DNA of 64,000 nt from Mesostigma viride. Lineage: Eukaryota > Streptophyta > Mesostigmatophyceae > Mesostigmatales > Mesostigmataceae. How positions within the stretch are numbered: the stretch's first letter is position 1; the number at the start of each line of letters is the position of its first letter. Location of the stretch: NCBI GenBank assembly GCA_009746045.1, contig RPFO01000774.1, positions 753,657-817,656 on the forward strand, in the 5' to 3' direction. The notes beneath the pieces are model-generated. The model did no database searches. It saw only the letters and a list, made by a program, of their open reading frames with translations, and was not told the origin of the DNA. Of this stretch, positions 35,001 to 46,557 are shown one piece after another. Both the position numbers and the translations under genes were made by a program.

Positions 35001-36108
35001 GGACCTGTGGGGTGTACTCACTCTAGGGGCTGGGCGGATTTCGCTCTAGGGAGCGAGGTAAACTCTTGTTACTAGCGTTGGCGATGTCAGAGCAGGGGGG
35101 ACAGGATCTTTGCTGCACCCAACGAGAAAAATTGTACAGCGCCCCCCTGACGTTGTCGGTTAACTAAGAATAAAGCAGGTGCCTGAGTGGATGTTGGCAT
35201 GCAATGGCAGCATTAGTAATTAGAACTGCGATCAGCATGTGGTGCGCTCTGTGGCAAGCATATGGACAATCTCTTTTACACATAATATAAAGCATTAATC
35301 ATGTATCCGTATCTGTTGTCTCACTTCATACATGATAGTTGTAGTCCACCTTTGGAATATCAAAGGAAACCAGAACGATGTGAATTTGAAAGTCTCTACA
35401 TATGTTGTGTTCAAAACTCCTTGATGTCACATAGGACGTTCTGCCAGGTCGCTTTCAAAAAGAAATGCGCATGAGCGACTGCATGCATCGATCACCAAGC
35501 CATACTCAGCATTGTTCTCGGCCCATATGCGTATGTAGATGTGAGACGTACGCATATTGTAGCCTGATCAAGCATGCTGTTTCCGGCCCCACCGTCTAGG
35601 TCATCTAGTCGCTCTACACGTAAGCCAGCCATAATTTCAATGCACAAGGATACACATTTCCATCACCATTCATCTTCATCATCCTGAACGACTCGAACAC
35701 GCGGACAAGATAACGGCAGGCTCGAGCTACCATGGTCCGGATTCTCCCGATTTCTGGCCTGCGCTGGTTGTCTCCTTGATATTGTAGCTCTTTACTACGT
35801 ACAAACATGGCCGAGTTGGTGTGATGTATCTAGAGGGTCAACATTAGGAGTTAGCCATGCAAATGAGTCGACAAGTTGCACCGATCGATGTCGGTACACG
35901 TGTACTCACTTCTAGTCATTGTACAAAACCGACTGGTGAACTGTAGCGCAAGCATAGTTGGACCATGGTCCGGATGATTCGTCTCTTTGACGGACATCCA
36001 TGGTTACGAAAATTTTACAAAGATTAGGTAAATTTTTGCTATGAAGTTACCGGGCGGCACTCAGAAGATCTAGCATTGACGTCGAGGTTTTCCTTACTTA
36101 TTATAGAT
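35001..36108. other. GCN1 3' flank, no gene recognised
   Basis: The first 60 bp repeat the stop-codon context (CTCTAGGG at 35021 and 35043). The rest is lower in GC than the gene. A 65-codon minus-strand frame at 35614-35808 matches nothing I know and is likely chance. Confidence 0.5.
35169..35174 (+). terminator. candidate polyadenylation signal of GCN1
   Basis: AATAAA lies 169 nt after the GCN1 stop codon. The DCD gene has the same hexamer 178 nt after its stop, so the pair supports a canonical signal rather than the TGTAA used by volvocine algae. No cDNA evidence is available here. Confidence 0.4.
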
Positions 36109-37983
36109 ATATCAGAATTCTAAAGCTATTACGCAATATACGATGAGCAAACGCCCATCGACGCAACGCAGCCTGGCGGCTGCGCTCGGCAATGAAAATA
36201 CGCCTGCAGCTCCGGCTGCCGCTTTGCCCACCGGCCCAGAAGGCAGCGGCGCCACTAGCCAAGCTCTAGTGATCGTCCAGCCCCCTGCTGCGCCCGCTTC
36301 GCCAGCAGCGTCGCCCGAACCCAAGCGCAGTCGCCCTGATGGGCTGCTGGACGAGTACGACTTTGACGCCAGCCAGCCCGGCTTTTTCGACAAGCTCACA
36401 CCCGAACGCATCCTGGGCTACGTGTTTTTCGGGACGCGTGCCTCTCTTATAGAACTATGCAAGCAGCTTTCCCACCAAGGTCGCCTTGTCGATGCCTCCC
36501 TCCAGAGGCGCGATTTCGACAGGGCCGTCCCCAACGCCCGCCGCCCCCACATTCAGCAATTCGCCCTCTTTTCCCTCCTTGGACGCTCCATCGAGGAGCT
36601 TTGGCCCCCAAAGCCCCTCACCACCACCCTAACCGAAGCCTCCATCCGCTCACTCCTCAAGGAGGCCCTCGAGCAGCACGTGGCCCCCATCGCTGCAGAT
36701 GTGGCGGCCATGGGCAGCACGTTGGCTGCCGAGCTCCCCCTCCTCTCCACCATTTCCACCGCCACCTCCACCCTCCTCGCCTCCTCCACCGCCGCCATCC
36801 CCTCCTCCGACTCCATCACCGCCCATGCAGCTCCGCGACATCGACCAGCGCCTCAAGGATAATGCAATCGCTATCGAGGTCTTGCAGAACACAGCAGGCC
36901 TCACCGCCCAGGCAGTGAAGGACATTGCCGCCAAGCCAGCCTCGGCTGGCCCGGCCGGCGATGCCCCTCCCATCGCGACCTGGGCGGACATGCTTAAGCA
37001 ACATACCACCTCCACCACCTCCGCCGTCGCAGCCCAGCTCCAGCGGCAGACGCTTGACCTCCGCGAGGAGGCCGAGCTCGCCAAGCGCAGCCTCAACGCC
37101 ATACTCAAGAACTTGGACATGGAAGAAGGTGAGAATTCCGAGAAGCTTGCACGTGCGTTTGAGAGCAAAATCCTTGCACGCATGGGCCTTCTTGGTGAGA
37201 TCAAGCTAGCTGACCGCCCACCGCCTCCCCCGCGCGCGGGGTAAGGCAGGGGCGCCTCCGCTTCTTCTCATCTTTGATAGCCCAGCGGACAAGATTTCGT
37301 TTCTCAGACGCCGCAAGCGGCTCGGGAATACTCCCTTCACCGTGGACGACGACTTGACCCTGGCACAGCAACAACGGCGACGGGACTCTATGGCCGACCT
37401 ACATCCAGCTCCGGCAGACCAAGGCGGGCCAGCCGGTGTACTGGAAGGGGGCGGCCATCTACGTCGGCCACAAGCCCTGGCAAGCGACCCCCTCGACCAC
37501 CGCGGCCCCAGCAACTCCAGCCCCAGCCTAGGGGAATACAGCAGTAGTGTAGAATAGTTAGACAGTGGCCTTGTACATGCCCGCCTACTACAGGCACTAT
37601 ACCAGCTTAGGCCTAGCCTTTTTAGTCATGTACATGTGTGCCTATGCTGAGCCACCCTCCAGACGATGCCTAGCCTTATTTAGTAATGTTGTGCCCATGC
37701 AGGGCGTCACTCCCTGCTGAGAAGCCATGCCATAGCTCTTGTATAGCCATGATGATCTTCCCCCTCACAGGCATGCTCCCCCCTTACCCGGGCATAGCGT
37801 GATAGACCATGAGGGTGCGGGTGCCCTGGTGCACCTAGAGCAAGTGTTGTTTACATTCCCACCCTTGCAGGAAGTAGCTTAGAATGTATTATAGGCTCAT
37901 ATGCCCCTTCTCAGGGCTATGTGCTACATATACTCCCAACGGAGTTATGTTCCTAATTAATTAATTAATTAATATCAGAATTC
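36109..37983 (+). mobile_element. ORF1-only LINE derivative (HAL1-like) with 12-bp target duplication
   Basis: A perfect direct repeat ATATCAGAATTC (36109-36120 and 37972-37983) bounds an insert of about 1.85 kb that ends in a CTCC/GGAG hairpin and (TAAT)n tail. It carries only an ORF1-type coding region and no endonuclease or reverse transcriptase. This matches the 'half-L1' architecture: a non-autonomous element moved by a partner LINE. The 5' end lies 22 bp upstream of the ATG. Confidence 0.8.
36143..37530 (+). pseudogene. LINE ORF1-like nucleic-acid-binding protein, frameshifted
   Basis: The frame opens with ATG at 36143 (MSKRPSTQRSLAAALG), runs through a Pro/Ala-rich head and a helical region, and shifts frame near 36825 into a coiled-coil stretch (RDIDQRLKDNAIAIEVLQN, then SLNAILKNLDMEEGEN) that stops at 37244. 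The expected continuation appears in other frames: a KISFLRRRKRLGNTPFTVDD block with LTLAQQQRRRDS, then YIQLRQTKAGQPVYW and IYVGHKPW. These resemble the RRM-like and C-terminal domains of L1-type ORF1 proteins (phosphate-backbone-binding basic block, then the Gly-x-Tyr strand). At least three disruptions (about 36825, 37244 and 37390) make this copy non-functional. The family assignment is by pattern, without a search. Confidence 0.7.
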
Positions 37984-40900
37984 AGAACTCACGAAAATTT
38001 TAGCCGGTGAACCAATGAATGAGCTGGCTACGGTTCGGGACGGTACCCGTTACTACCGGAAAAAAATGGTACCGATACTTATCGTTATTGATAACGATAC
38101 CGGTACAGGCATTAATGATAACGATACCAGTAGCGGGTCGGGCATCGACAGCCGGCTAGGCCAGCGGTATACACATCACCTAAACATGGCCTTTTTTGTT
38201 ACATGGGGTCATATCTCCCACACATATAGTCAGATCGGGGTGCCTTTCTGGACTTAAGGTCCCCCTAGGACCCTGTTCACATCACATAAATTGGGGGGCC
38301 AACTGACCTATTTTTAGCATCAAACCGTGACGTGGAAAAGTGCAAAAAACGATGTTTTCCAGGCATAAGGAGGCATAGCAGCCACACACAAGTAGTAAAT
38401 GTAGTCCAATTCAGCTGGAAATGGTCATGCTTATTAATTTATATCCAAAGACAAAAACCGCCCTTAAGTATGCAATGTAGGACCAAACTATGTGCTATAA
38501 TTCTGGCATACATTAGCCAAAACACCGTTTTAGTGCATTATTTTCAAACTTATGAAGCCCCTACCAGCACATATGCGGCCCAATCATGCCAGAATTCGTC
38601 ACATTAATAGCACAATACTTGAATTTACACTAGAACACAAGTTGGACATATTAGGACCACTGCCGGCCCACTAAAAGTGACGGATGCAAGCAGAAATAGA
38701 GCGATTTTTGCAAAAATACTCCATATTCTGCGCCATTGTCTTGGAAAACTTTGCATTCTTCACTCAATTATCGTCATGGCTGTCATGGGATTCATATACA
38801 TGCCACTGGGGCTGGATACATTAGCCAACACAGACTAAAAAAGCGATCATCAAGGGATAAAATCACCATCAATCACAGTAGATGCTGGCATTCGGAACAA
38901 GCACCATAGTGCCTACAAGCCTCAAGAAGGGGAGCTTGGCTGACCAGTCGTGCCTGTCGGCTGACCAGTCTCTTTTCTAAACGGGCCCCGCTCGGCAGCA
39001 CACACAATCTCCTTTGCAGTACTTGGCCCACTCTGCTGGGCACCCCTGCTGTGCGTGTCTTATAGCAGCTAATCCAAATATATATCTGCCAGGTGCCTCT
39101 CTGCTACATGGAAATACAAAGCGCAATCAAGGACAGCAGTGGCTTGGGCTGCTATTCAATTGAGCTCAGCACCTAGCTGCTGTACAACATAATTCTGCAT
39201 CAGTGCCTGTCCTAATTGCGCCCCCCCGCCCCCTTGCCATCATCGTCATGCTCATCATAGTCTTTGGAACGTGCACTGAACTCCAACCCTTGGACAGTCC
39301 ATAGGTCATTAAGAATCTGTGCATGTAATGCTAGCTCTTCTCAGTTGAACTCATCTACCACCCTCTCATGGTCGTGTCATCTCTCATGTAATCCACCTAG
39401 GTTTATCGTGGCCACTGATCTTTCAGCCCCTCCTGACATCAAAATCTGGGCAAACACACTGTTGACATCGCCCTTCCGTTTTAGCCTGCATGGCTCCTCA
39501 TGTTTACCCTTATCTCATCCCTCAACACACCTATAACTGTCTATTCATCCCCCTTGCATAGGCGGTGCATAACTGCGGCATGATGGGGGCTTGCCAAAAA
39601 TAGGTGTAAAATGCATGGGATGGCACGGGGAGGCTCACACTCATCGGTTTACAATCACACTCATGTGCTAACAGTGTCCCTCTCTGCTTTTGACACTGCA
39701 TGCACATGCATTTCCTACCGGCTATATCAAGCCTTTAGTGTGGTTTGGTGCATCAAGAGAAATGGCAGGTCAGCTGAGTGCATCAGACCACATTTGTGTT
39801 AAGTGTACGCTTGCAACGCTGTTTGCCCACCGCATGGAGCTCCCCTTTCGGACAGTGGCGCAAGTAGCACTTACACCTTACTCCCAGCCGCTCACCCTGC
39901 CCATGCTAGCAACAAGAACAAATGCATGGTCCCCATCCCAACGTAAGGTGCATCACATGGATGGCCCTGCCATCACCTAGCAGTGTGCCACCCCTCTCCA
40001 CCTCAACCTACTCTGAAATGCCAGGGCCCCAACAAACCTTTCAAGACATGGCACTCCTCAAAGAAGGCAACCCCTCAAAGAAGGCGAGGCAGTTTAGGTC
40101 TAGGGGGGCTTTGGGTAAGTTAAAAGATGATAGAGTTCACTAACACAGGCCACGGCAACGACAACCTGCCTCACCCGCTGCATCCATACATCACAAGCCA
40201 TAAACTGCACAGCCTGGCATGATTGCCTAAGGGTCACGTGATCCAAGGTGCCCTTCAGGCTCACCCCAGCACACCGGCCCATCCTCACCACCCCACTGGT
40301 CATAGTCATCTACAGTGGCATCAAACTCCTCTAGGACAGAGTGCAGTAAAGGCAACATAGACGTCCTGACACAATTGAATAAGAACGTGGCTGCTACCTA
40401 CTGCCCTTAATAAAAAATGTCCATGGCTTGCACAAATACGCATTCAATTCTTCAAGCAAGCATGCTAACACCTTCACAGCACATCCCAAGGTTTATATCC
40501 ATCGAGCTTTGTCAACAAGCATGACTTCCTGATGCAAACTTAGCTGTCAAGCTAGGAGGAGGAAAGCTAGGTAAAGAGGTGAGATAGACCCCCCCACAGC
40601 ACCTTCCTGCACCAAAACCATGACAATATCATCCAGAGCTTGCTAAATACGTACAGCTAACCGGTAGCGGGCGACCTTGCAGTCCAGGTTCAGCGCGAAC
40701 ATCTCGTGTCAGCACCCGGCGGAGATGGCGGACGCGAACCCACAATGCTATAAAAGCGAGTCATAAGACTATTTCGGGGAGCGGTGAACGGCTTGGAACA
40801 CCGAAGGTATGCCGCGACAAAAGCCTGAAGTTTTTCTCGGAAATACACGCCTGGATGTGGATTAGGGCACCGTTGTCGTGCTTGTGCTTGCGTTGCGAGC

Positions 40901-41593
40901 AGGCAACCAGTGTTTCTTGCAGTGTCGAGCAGTAACAGATGGTGGCGCGAGAGCAATATGTGACTTTTAAATCATGGCTACACAGCTTACACCTCCGCAG
41001 GCATGTTGGAACAAGCCCCGCCATGCCGTGAGCCGAAAAAAAGGAAGAAACGCATCAAGCAAGGACGGTCGTAAACGTCACTGAAAACAGCAAAATCTGA
41101 CCTGCCGGCAGGTAATGCGACAGCCTGGAAAATGTGATTCGTTTCTCGAAAAACTGATTAGCGCTCGTGAAAGTAGACTTGAAGCCCATTCGGATTCCAC
41201 CTTTTGGGAATTGTGAGCTTCCAACAAAAAAGTTTCCCCCACAATTAATAAACATGCATTTTCGCTGCCAATTCCAGATCTGGCCGACACAAAAAATCAG
41301 CGTCTCAGTTTGCGAATTATTTTGACGCATGAACATACGCGAATAATATCTACCATGCATCATCGCAAAGCAGGAGAGTTTACGCGTCGTTTGCATCCAT
41401 CGCAGCGACTTAACATGCATAATTGACTTTTGACTGATATTCCGGCGGACATAGGGTCGACAGCCATGCGAGGTGGAATTTTTCTGGTCCCGTCGTCCTC
41501 AACGCGACGCGTTCGCGCCAAAATTCCCAGGATCTCATGTAACCGGACGGACCGATTTTAGGTGAACCGACCGTCTCGAGAATGACAAGGAGT
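37984..41593. other. AT-richer gene-free stretch
   Basis: No gene, RNA or element boundary could be supported. A GGTACC/GATACC-rich patch at about 38034-38145 resembles, in inverted orientation, the one at 57185-57340 (shared 16 bases TTCGGGACGGTACCC plus one flanking G). Minus-strand frames of 60-120 codons at 40690-41420 have no recognisable domain. An alternating Tyr-codon stretch at 40690-40760 is low-complexity chance. Confidence 0.5.
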
Positions 41594-41848
41594 GGTATTT
41601 CTTATTCCGGGGCCCAATGGCCGGCGCCGCGCCAGACTCGCCCGCCTTTGGGCTTTGGGCGTCTTGGAATTGGGCTTTGGGCGTCTTGGAAGTTGGCTTT
41701 GGGCGTTTGCGCTTTTGGATTTCTACACTACACTGGTACTACGTAAAAAAGCACAGACTGGTGCAGCGTAACATCCATACAACGTAAAATTACCGCCGCA
41801 CATGAGGCCGGCAGCAATAAACTGGCAGCCAGCAAGAACCGGACAATG
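41594..41848 (+). repeat. left arm of a roughly 250-bp inverted repeat
   Basis: GGTATTTCTTATTCCGGGGC through GCCAGCAAGAACCGGACAA is mirrored at 51246-51480 at high identity. It contains an internal tandem GGGCTTTGGGCGTCTTGGAA. Outer flanks of the two arms differ at once, so the repeat has a sharp boundary. Confidence 0.85.
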
Positions 41849-43510
41849 GCGTCGGTTGCTGGTATTTCACTTACACTTCACAGACTGCTTTGGAGTTTTG
41901 AGCATTTCCAGGCTAACCGAACTTAACATATTACCACATACAGCCTAGGAGGCTCCGGCGTAGTTCTTAAGCAGGAGCGTCCCGGCCGTTTCCAATGGCG
42001 CATGATGCATTCAAGCACCATGTGGCTTTTATCTCGACATTATTGCTCATCGTGTCTACATCTTTCGGCGTGCGGGCTAGCACTGACACGAGTGCGCAAG
42101 GCGGTTCTGATCGTGGGACTTCAATCAAGATCTTACGTAAGCTAATTTTTGTACACAAGCGAGGTTCCGAATGATCCAAGGGACCCGGCCCCTCATTATT
42201 CGGCCGCGGGTTCTTCTTATGCATGATGCTGCTGTGGATTGTCCGTGCCGGTAGTCTCTGTTCTACAGTAATGACGCGAATCCGCGTTGTGCTTGATCAT
42301 GTAGTCAGCCCTTCGTGTTCATTACCTGTAAACGTGGCAACTTGCACAGCGATGGAGTGTAGGGTAGAGGGTTGTAGACCCGCCCTGCGCACGCCTGTGA
42401 GGGTGCTCCGGTATGTAGTGTGCATCCTTTGTGTGTGTTATCATTAGTTGGCCTACTCACTACCAAGTGGGAGTGTAATTGTTCGTGGTGGGAGTCCTGC
42501 CTTGGATGCCGTCCGCCCCGGCAAGCCCGTCCTCCAGGCAGTCAGGGGAACCACCATTGGGGGGAGGTGGCTCAATTGATGGAGGTGGTAAGCCCCTGCA
42601 CCGATTGGCTAGTCGGTCGAATCCCACCAGATGATGTAACTCTCACTGCGTAATGGGGAGCTAATTGGTGGTGGCATAGTCATGGGATGCGTAGGTCTAC
42701 TTCATGATTACCCGCTATCTTACTTTGTTTTTATCGTGGTCCTCTCTACTGCTGCAAGGGGCTCCCTACCTGTTGGGGGCGGGGGGGGCAGGTTATCATT
42801 TGTTAGTTATATACGCCGTCTCTCAGTGGTGTTACGTCCGTTCGATATGGACTTGCCTACAGAGGGTGGTACTGACGTGTTGATCGGGAGTTCCGGTTGA
42901 GCCTGTGATACATTATTTTTCAATTTGCGTTTCAATTTGCGGTGGTTGATCAAGCATGACTATATGGTTGTCTCCTTGATATGCTGTATAGTTTTCGGAA
43001 GACACCGACGCACGGCTGACACGCATGGTTTACACTATACGTACCAACTTGATTATTTGGGTGGTTATGCCCTTTCATACGGCTTCACGTTGCATGGCTT
43101 TACATTTCCCTTCCTTATTTAAGTGAATGACATGGGGAGACATGCTTTAGGACTTGGTGCACTTTGCCTGAGCAAGGTGTGACAATTAATTCACCGCTAT
43201 AAATGTGAATGGACCTGTGAATGGACCAAGTTCGTCGAAACGGGGAAATAACGTTACTTGATACTAGATTTAGGGAGGTCCTGTGTTCGTAACTTGCTGG
43301 TAGCTACTGTGGTTTCTCATTTTCGGTGTTGTCCGTGGAATCTCATATTTGGGCAGCTAGCCCCATGCACGTTGAGCGCTTACTGACAACAATACAAGAT
43401 TTAGACGCGTAGGGGGGCAAGAATCAATTGTGCGTCGGCACGGTAGCTTGCATCATTCACGATTTGTGCGTTTTAATCGAAGGGCATCTACTTAGTTCGG
43501 CAGAGCAACG
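41849..43510. other. gene-free stretch inside the inverted-repeat region
   Basis: No protein with a known domain is visible on either strand. A patch at 42563-42632 has loose resemblance to tRNA internal boxes but does not fold. From 43510 a (TTAG)n-rich degenerate stretch leads into the tailed elements. Confidence 0.45.
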
Positions 43511-43617
43511 GGGGTTGTTTAGTTAGTAGTTAGTTAGTACTTACTTAGTTAAAATAGTTAGTCAGTTAGTGAGCTAGTGAGCTAGTTAGAACTTGATAGG
43601 TAGGTCAGGTAGGTAGG

Positions 43618-43670
43618 TAATTAATTAATTAACTAATTAGACTCGTGCTCCCGTTGGGGAGTCACGGAGC
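43618..43670 (-). mobile_element. minus-oriented (TAAT)-tailed element end
   Basis: TTAATTAATTAACTAATTAG followed by ACTCGTGCTCCCGTTGGGGA is the reverse complement of the element end at 57071-57130. It faces a plus-oriented copy 90 bp downstream. Confidence 0.65.
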
Positions 43671-43747
43671 CCGAACTGCCTTTCATCCCTTTGTTTGCAC
43701 AACAGGAAGGAAGGTCATAGACCCCCTTTCTCCTTCATGCTAGAGGC

Positions 43748-43817
43748 ATGCCACAGCTGCGTGACTCCCAAACGGGAGCACGAGTCTAATTAATTAATTA
43801 ATTAATGCCACAGCTGC
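43748..43817 (+). mobile_element. 44-bp hairpin-plus-tail insertion with 13-bp target duplication
   Basis: ATGCCACAGCTGC occurs at 43748-43760 and 43805-43817. Between them is only GTGACTCCCAAACGGGAGCA plus CGAGTC and a (TAAT)n tail. The insert is therefore little more than the 3' hairpin and tail of the family, an extremely short retrotransposition product. One or two bases of the duplication are shared with the tail. Confidence 0.7.
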
Positions 43818-43999
43818 AATCGGACACGCTAAACGATCCTGCAAGATATGTGGGTGCAATGAGACCCATGTGAGCTTATCATAACAAGGAGCGTGGGCAA
43901 GTAATGTGAGCATAGCCAAGACGTAGCATCATTAGATGTACAAGGGAATATTTAATAGCTATCTTGATGTGCGTGGAGGAATAACGGCGAACATGAAAT

Positions 44000-44118
44000 G
44001 AAGGAACAAGTACCCCACAACCAGGAACGTGTTTCCCACCACCAGGAACAAGTATCACATAACCAGGAACGACTATCCCACAACTAGGAACGTGTATCCC
44101 ACAACCAGGAACAAGTAT
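44000..44118. repeat. 21-bp CCACAACCAGGAAC minisatellite, left block
   Basis: Five to six units of the type CCCACAACCAGGAACGTGTA. About 60 bp are identical to part of the larger block at 50329-50757. Confidence 0.9.
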
Positions 44119-46400
44119 CCTCTGCCGGCAGTGCCACCCCATGCAAGACCCCACAAGCCATCCTTGCGTCAAGGGGACATGCAGTCATCACAAGGAGCGG
44201 TAACTGCCGGCAGTTCCACGCCATGCAAGACCCCACAAGCCATCCTTGCGTCAAGGGGACATGCAGTCATCACAAGGAGCGGTAACTGCCGGCAGTTCCA
44301 CGCCATGCAAGACCCTACAAGCCGTCCTTGCATAAAGGGGACATGCAGTCATCACAAGGAGTGGTAACTGCCGGCAGTGCCACCCGGCCATGCAAGACCC
44401 CACAAGCCATCCTTGGGTCAAGGGGACATGCAGTCATCACAAGGAGTGGTAACTGCCGGCAGTTCCACGCCATGCAAGACCCCACAAGCCATCCTTGCGT
44501 CAAGGGGACATGCAGTCATCACAAGGAGTGGTAACTGCCGGCAGTGCCACCCCATGCAAGACCCCACAAGCCATCCTTGCATAAAGGGGACAAGCAGTCA
44601 TCACAAGGAGTGGTAACTGCCGGCATTGCCACCCCATGCAAGAACCCATGCACAAGCCATCCTTGGGTCAAGGGGACATGCAGTCATCACAAGGAGCGGT
44701 AACTGCCGGCAGTTCCACGCCATGCAAGACCCCACAAGCCGTCCTTGCATAAAGGTGACATGCAGTCATCACAAGGAGTGGTAACTGCCGGCATTGCCAC
44801 CCCATGCAAGAACCCATGCACAAGCCATCCTTGGGTCAAGGGGACATGCAGTCATCACAAGGAGCGGTAACTGCCGGCAGTGCCACCCCATGCAAGACCC
44901 CACAAGCCATCCTTGCGTCAAGGGGACATGCAGTCATCACAAGGAGCGGTAACTGCCGGCAGTTCCACGCCATGCAAGACCCCACAAGCCATCCTTGCGT
45001 CAAGGGGACATGCAGTCATCACAAGGAGCGGTAACTGCCGGCAGTTCCACGCCATGCAAGACCCTACTACAAGCCGTCCTTGCATAAAGGGGACATGCAG
45101 TCATCACAAGGAGTGGTAACTGCCGGCAGTGCCACCCCGGCCATGCAAGACCCCACAAGCCATCCTTGGGTCAAGGGGACATGCAGTCATCACAAGGAGT
45201 GGTAACTGCCGGCAGTTCCACGCCATGCAAGACCCCACAAGCCATCCTTGCGTCAAGGGGACATGCAGTCATCACAAGGAGTGGTAACTGCCGGCAGTGC
45301 CACCCCATGCAAGACCCCACAAGCCATCCTTGCATAAAGGGGACAAGCAGTCATCACAAGGAGTGGTAACTGCCGGCATTGCCACCCCATGCAAGAACCC
45401 ATGCACAAGCCATCCTTGGGTCAAGGGGACATGCAGTCATCACAAGGAGCGGTAACTGCCGGCAGTTCCACGCCATGCAAGACCCCACAAGCCGTCCTTG
45501 CATAAAGGTGACATGCAGTCATCACAAGGAGTGGTAACTGCCGGCAGTGCCACGCCATGCAAGACCCCACAAGCCATCCTTGCGTCAAGGGGACATGCAG
45601 TCATCACAAGGAGTGGTAACTGCCGGCAGTGCCACCCCATGCAAGACCCCACAAGCCATCCTTGCATAAAGGGGACATGCAGTCATCACAAGGAGTGGTA
45701 ACTGCCGGCAGTGCCACCCCATGCAAGAAGACACAAGCCGGGGACTGTCATGCAGTCATCACAAGGAGTGGTAACTGCCGGCAGTGCCACGCCATGCAAG
45801 ACCCCACAAGCCATCCTTGCGTCAAGGGGACATGCAGTCATCACAAGGAGCGGTAACTGCCGGCAGTGCCACCCCATGCAAGACCCCACAAGCCATCCTT
45901 GCATAAAGGGGACAAGCAGTCATCACAAGGAGTGGTAACTGCCGGCAGTGCCACCCCATGCAAGAAGACACAAGCCGGGGACATGCAGTCATCACAAGGA
46001 GTGGTAACTGCCGGCAGTGCCACGCCATGCAAGACCCCACAAGCCATCCTTGCGTCAAGGGGACATGCAGTCATCACAAGGAGCGGTAACTGCCGGCAGT
46101 TCCACGCCATGCAAGACCCTACAAGCCGTCCTTGCATAAAGGGGACATGCAGTCATCACAAGGAGTGGTAACTGCCGGCAGTGCCACGCCATGCAAGACC
46201 CCACAAGCCATCCTTGCATAAAGGGGACATGCAGTCATCACAAGGAGTGGTAACTGCCGGCAGTGCCACCCCATGCAAGAACACACAAGCCGGGGACATG
46301 CAGTCATCAAGGAGTGGTAACTGCCGGCAGTGCTACCCCATGCAAGAACCCACAAGCCAGCCATGCAATCATCACAGGGAGTGGTAACTGCCGGCAGTGC
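44119..46400. repeat. 82-bp satellite, about 28 units
   Basis: The unit begins GGTAACTGCCGGCAGTTCCA and includes GACCCCACAAGCCATCCTTG and GGGGACATGCAGTCATCACA. Each unit contains the 12-bp palindrome ACTGCCGGCAGT. Some units are shortened. Short His/Gln-rich frames through it are artefacts. Confidence 0.95.
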
Positions 46401-46402
46401 GC

Positions 46403-46475
46403 GGCCCTAACGTTAATTCCCACACCCCCTCTGCTAACGTTAGTTTCCACACCCCTCTTCTAACGTTAGTTTCCA
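46403..46475. repeat. CTAACGTTAG minisatellite, left flank of the Gag-like ORF
   Basis: Three units of CTAACGTTAGTTTCCACACC type. The same motif resumes directly after the ORF stop. Confidence 0.9.
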
Positions 46476-46557
46476 CAACAACAAGGGGAAGGCGCCTGCC
46501 AGGCGCACCTCACCCCGCCTTTCGCCGGAGGGCACGCCCTCCACCACCGATGCGAGG

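Noticed and set aside
40690-41420. Minus-strand frames of 88-121 codons
   Set aside because: No domain, no codon bias and no splice structure that I can recognise; treated as chance.
42563-42632. tRNA-like sequence (TGGCTCAATTGATGG and GGTCGAATCC look like A and B boxes)
   Set aside because: Acceptor, anticodon and T stems do not pair; at best a decayed tRNA-derived fragment.
44119-46400. CRISPR-like regular repeat array
   Set aside because: Units of 82 bp are tandem without unique spacers, and the context is a eukaryotic nuclear genome.
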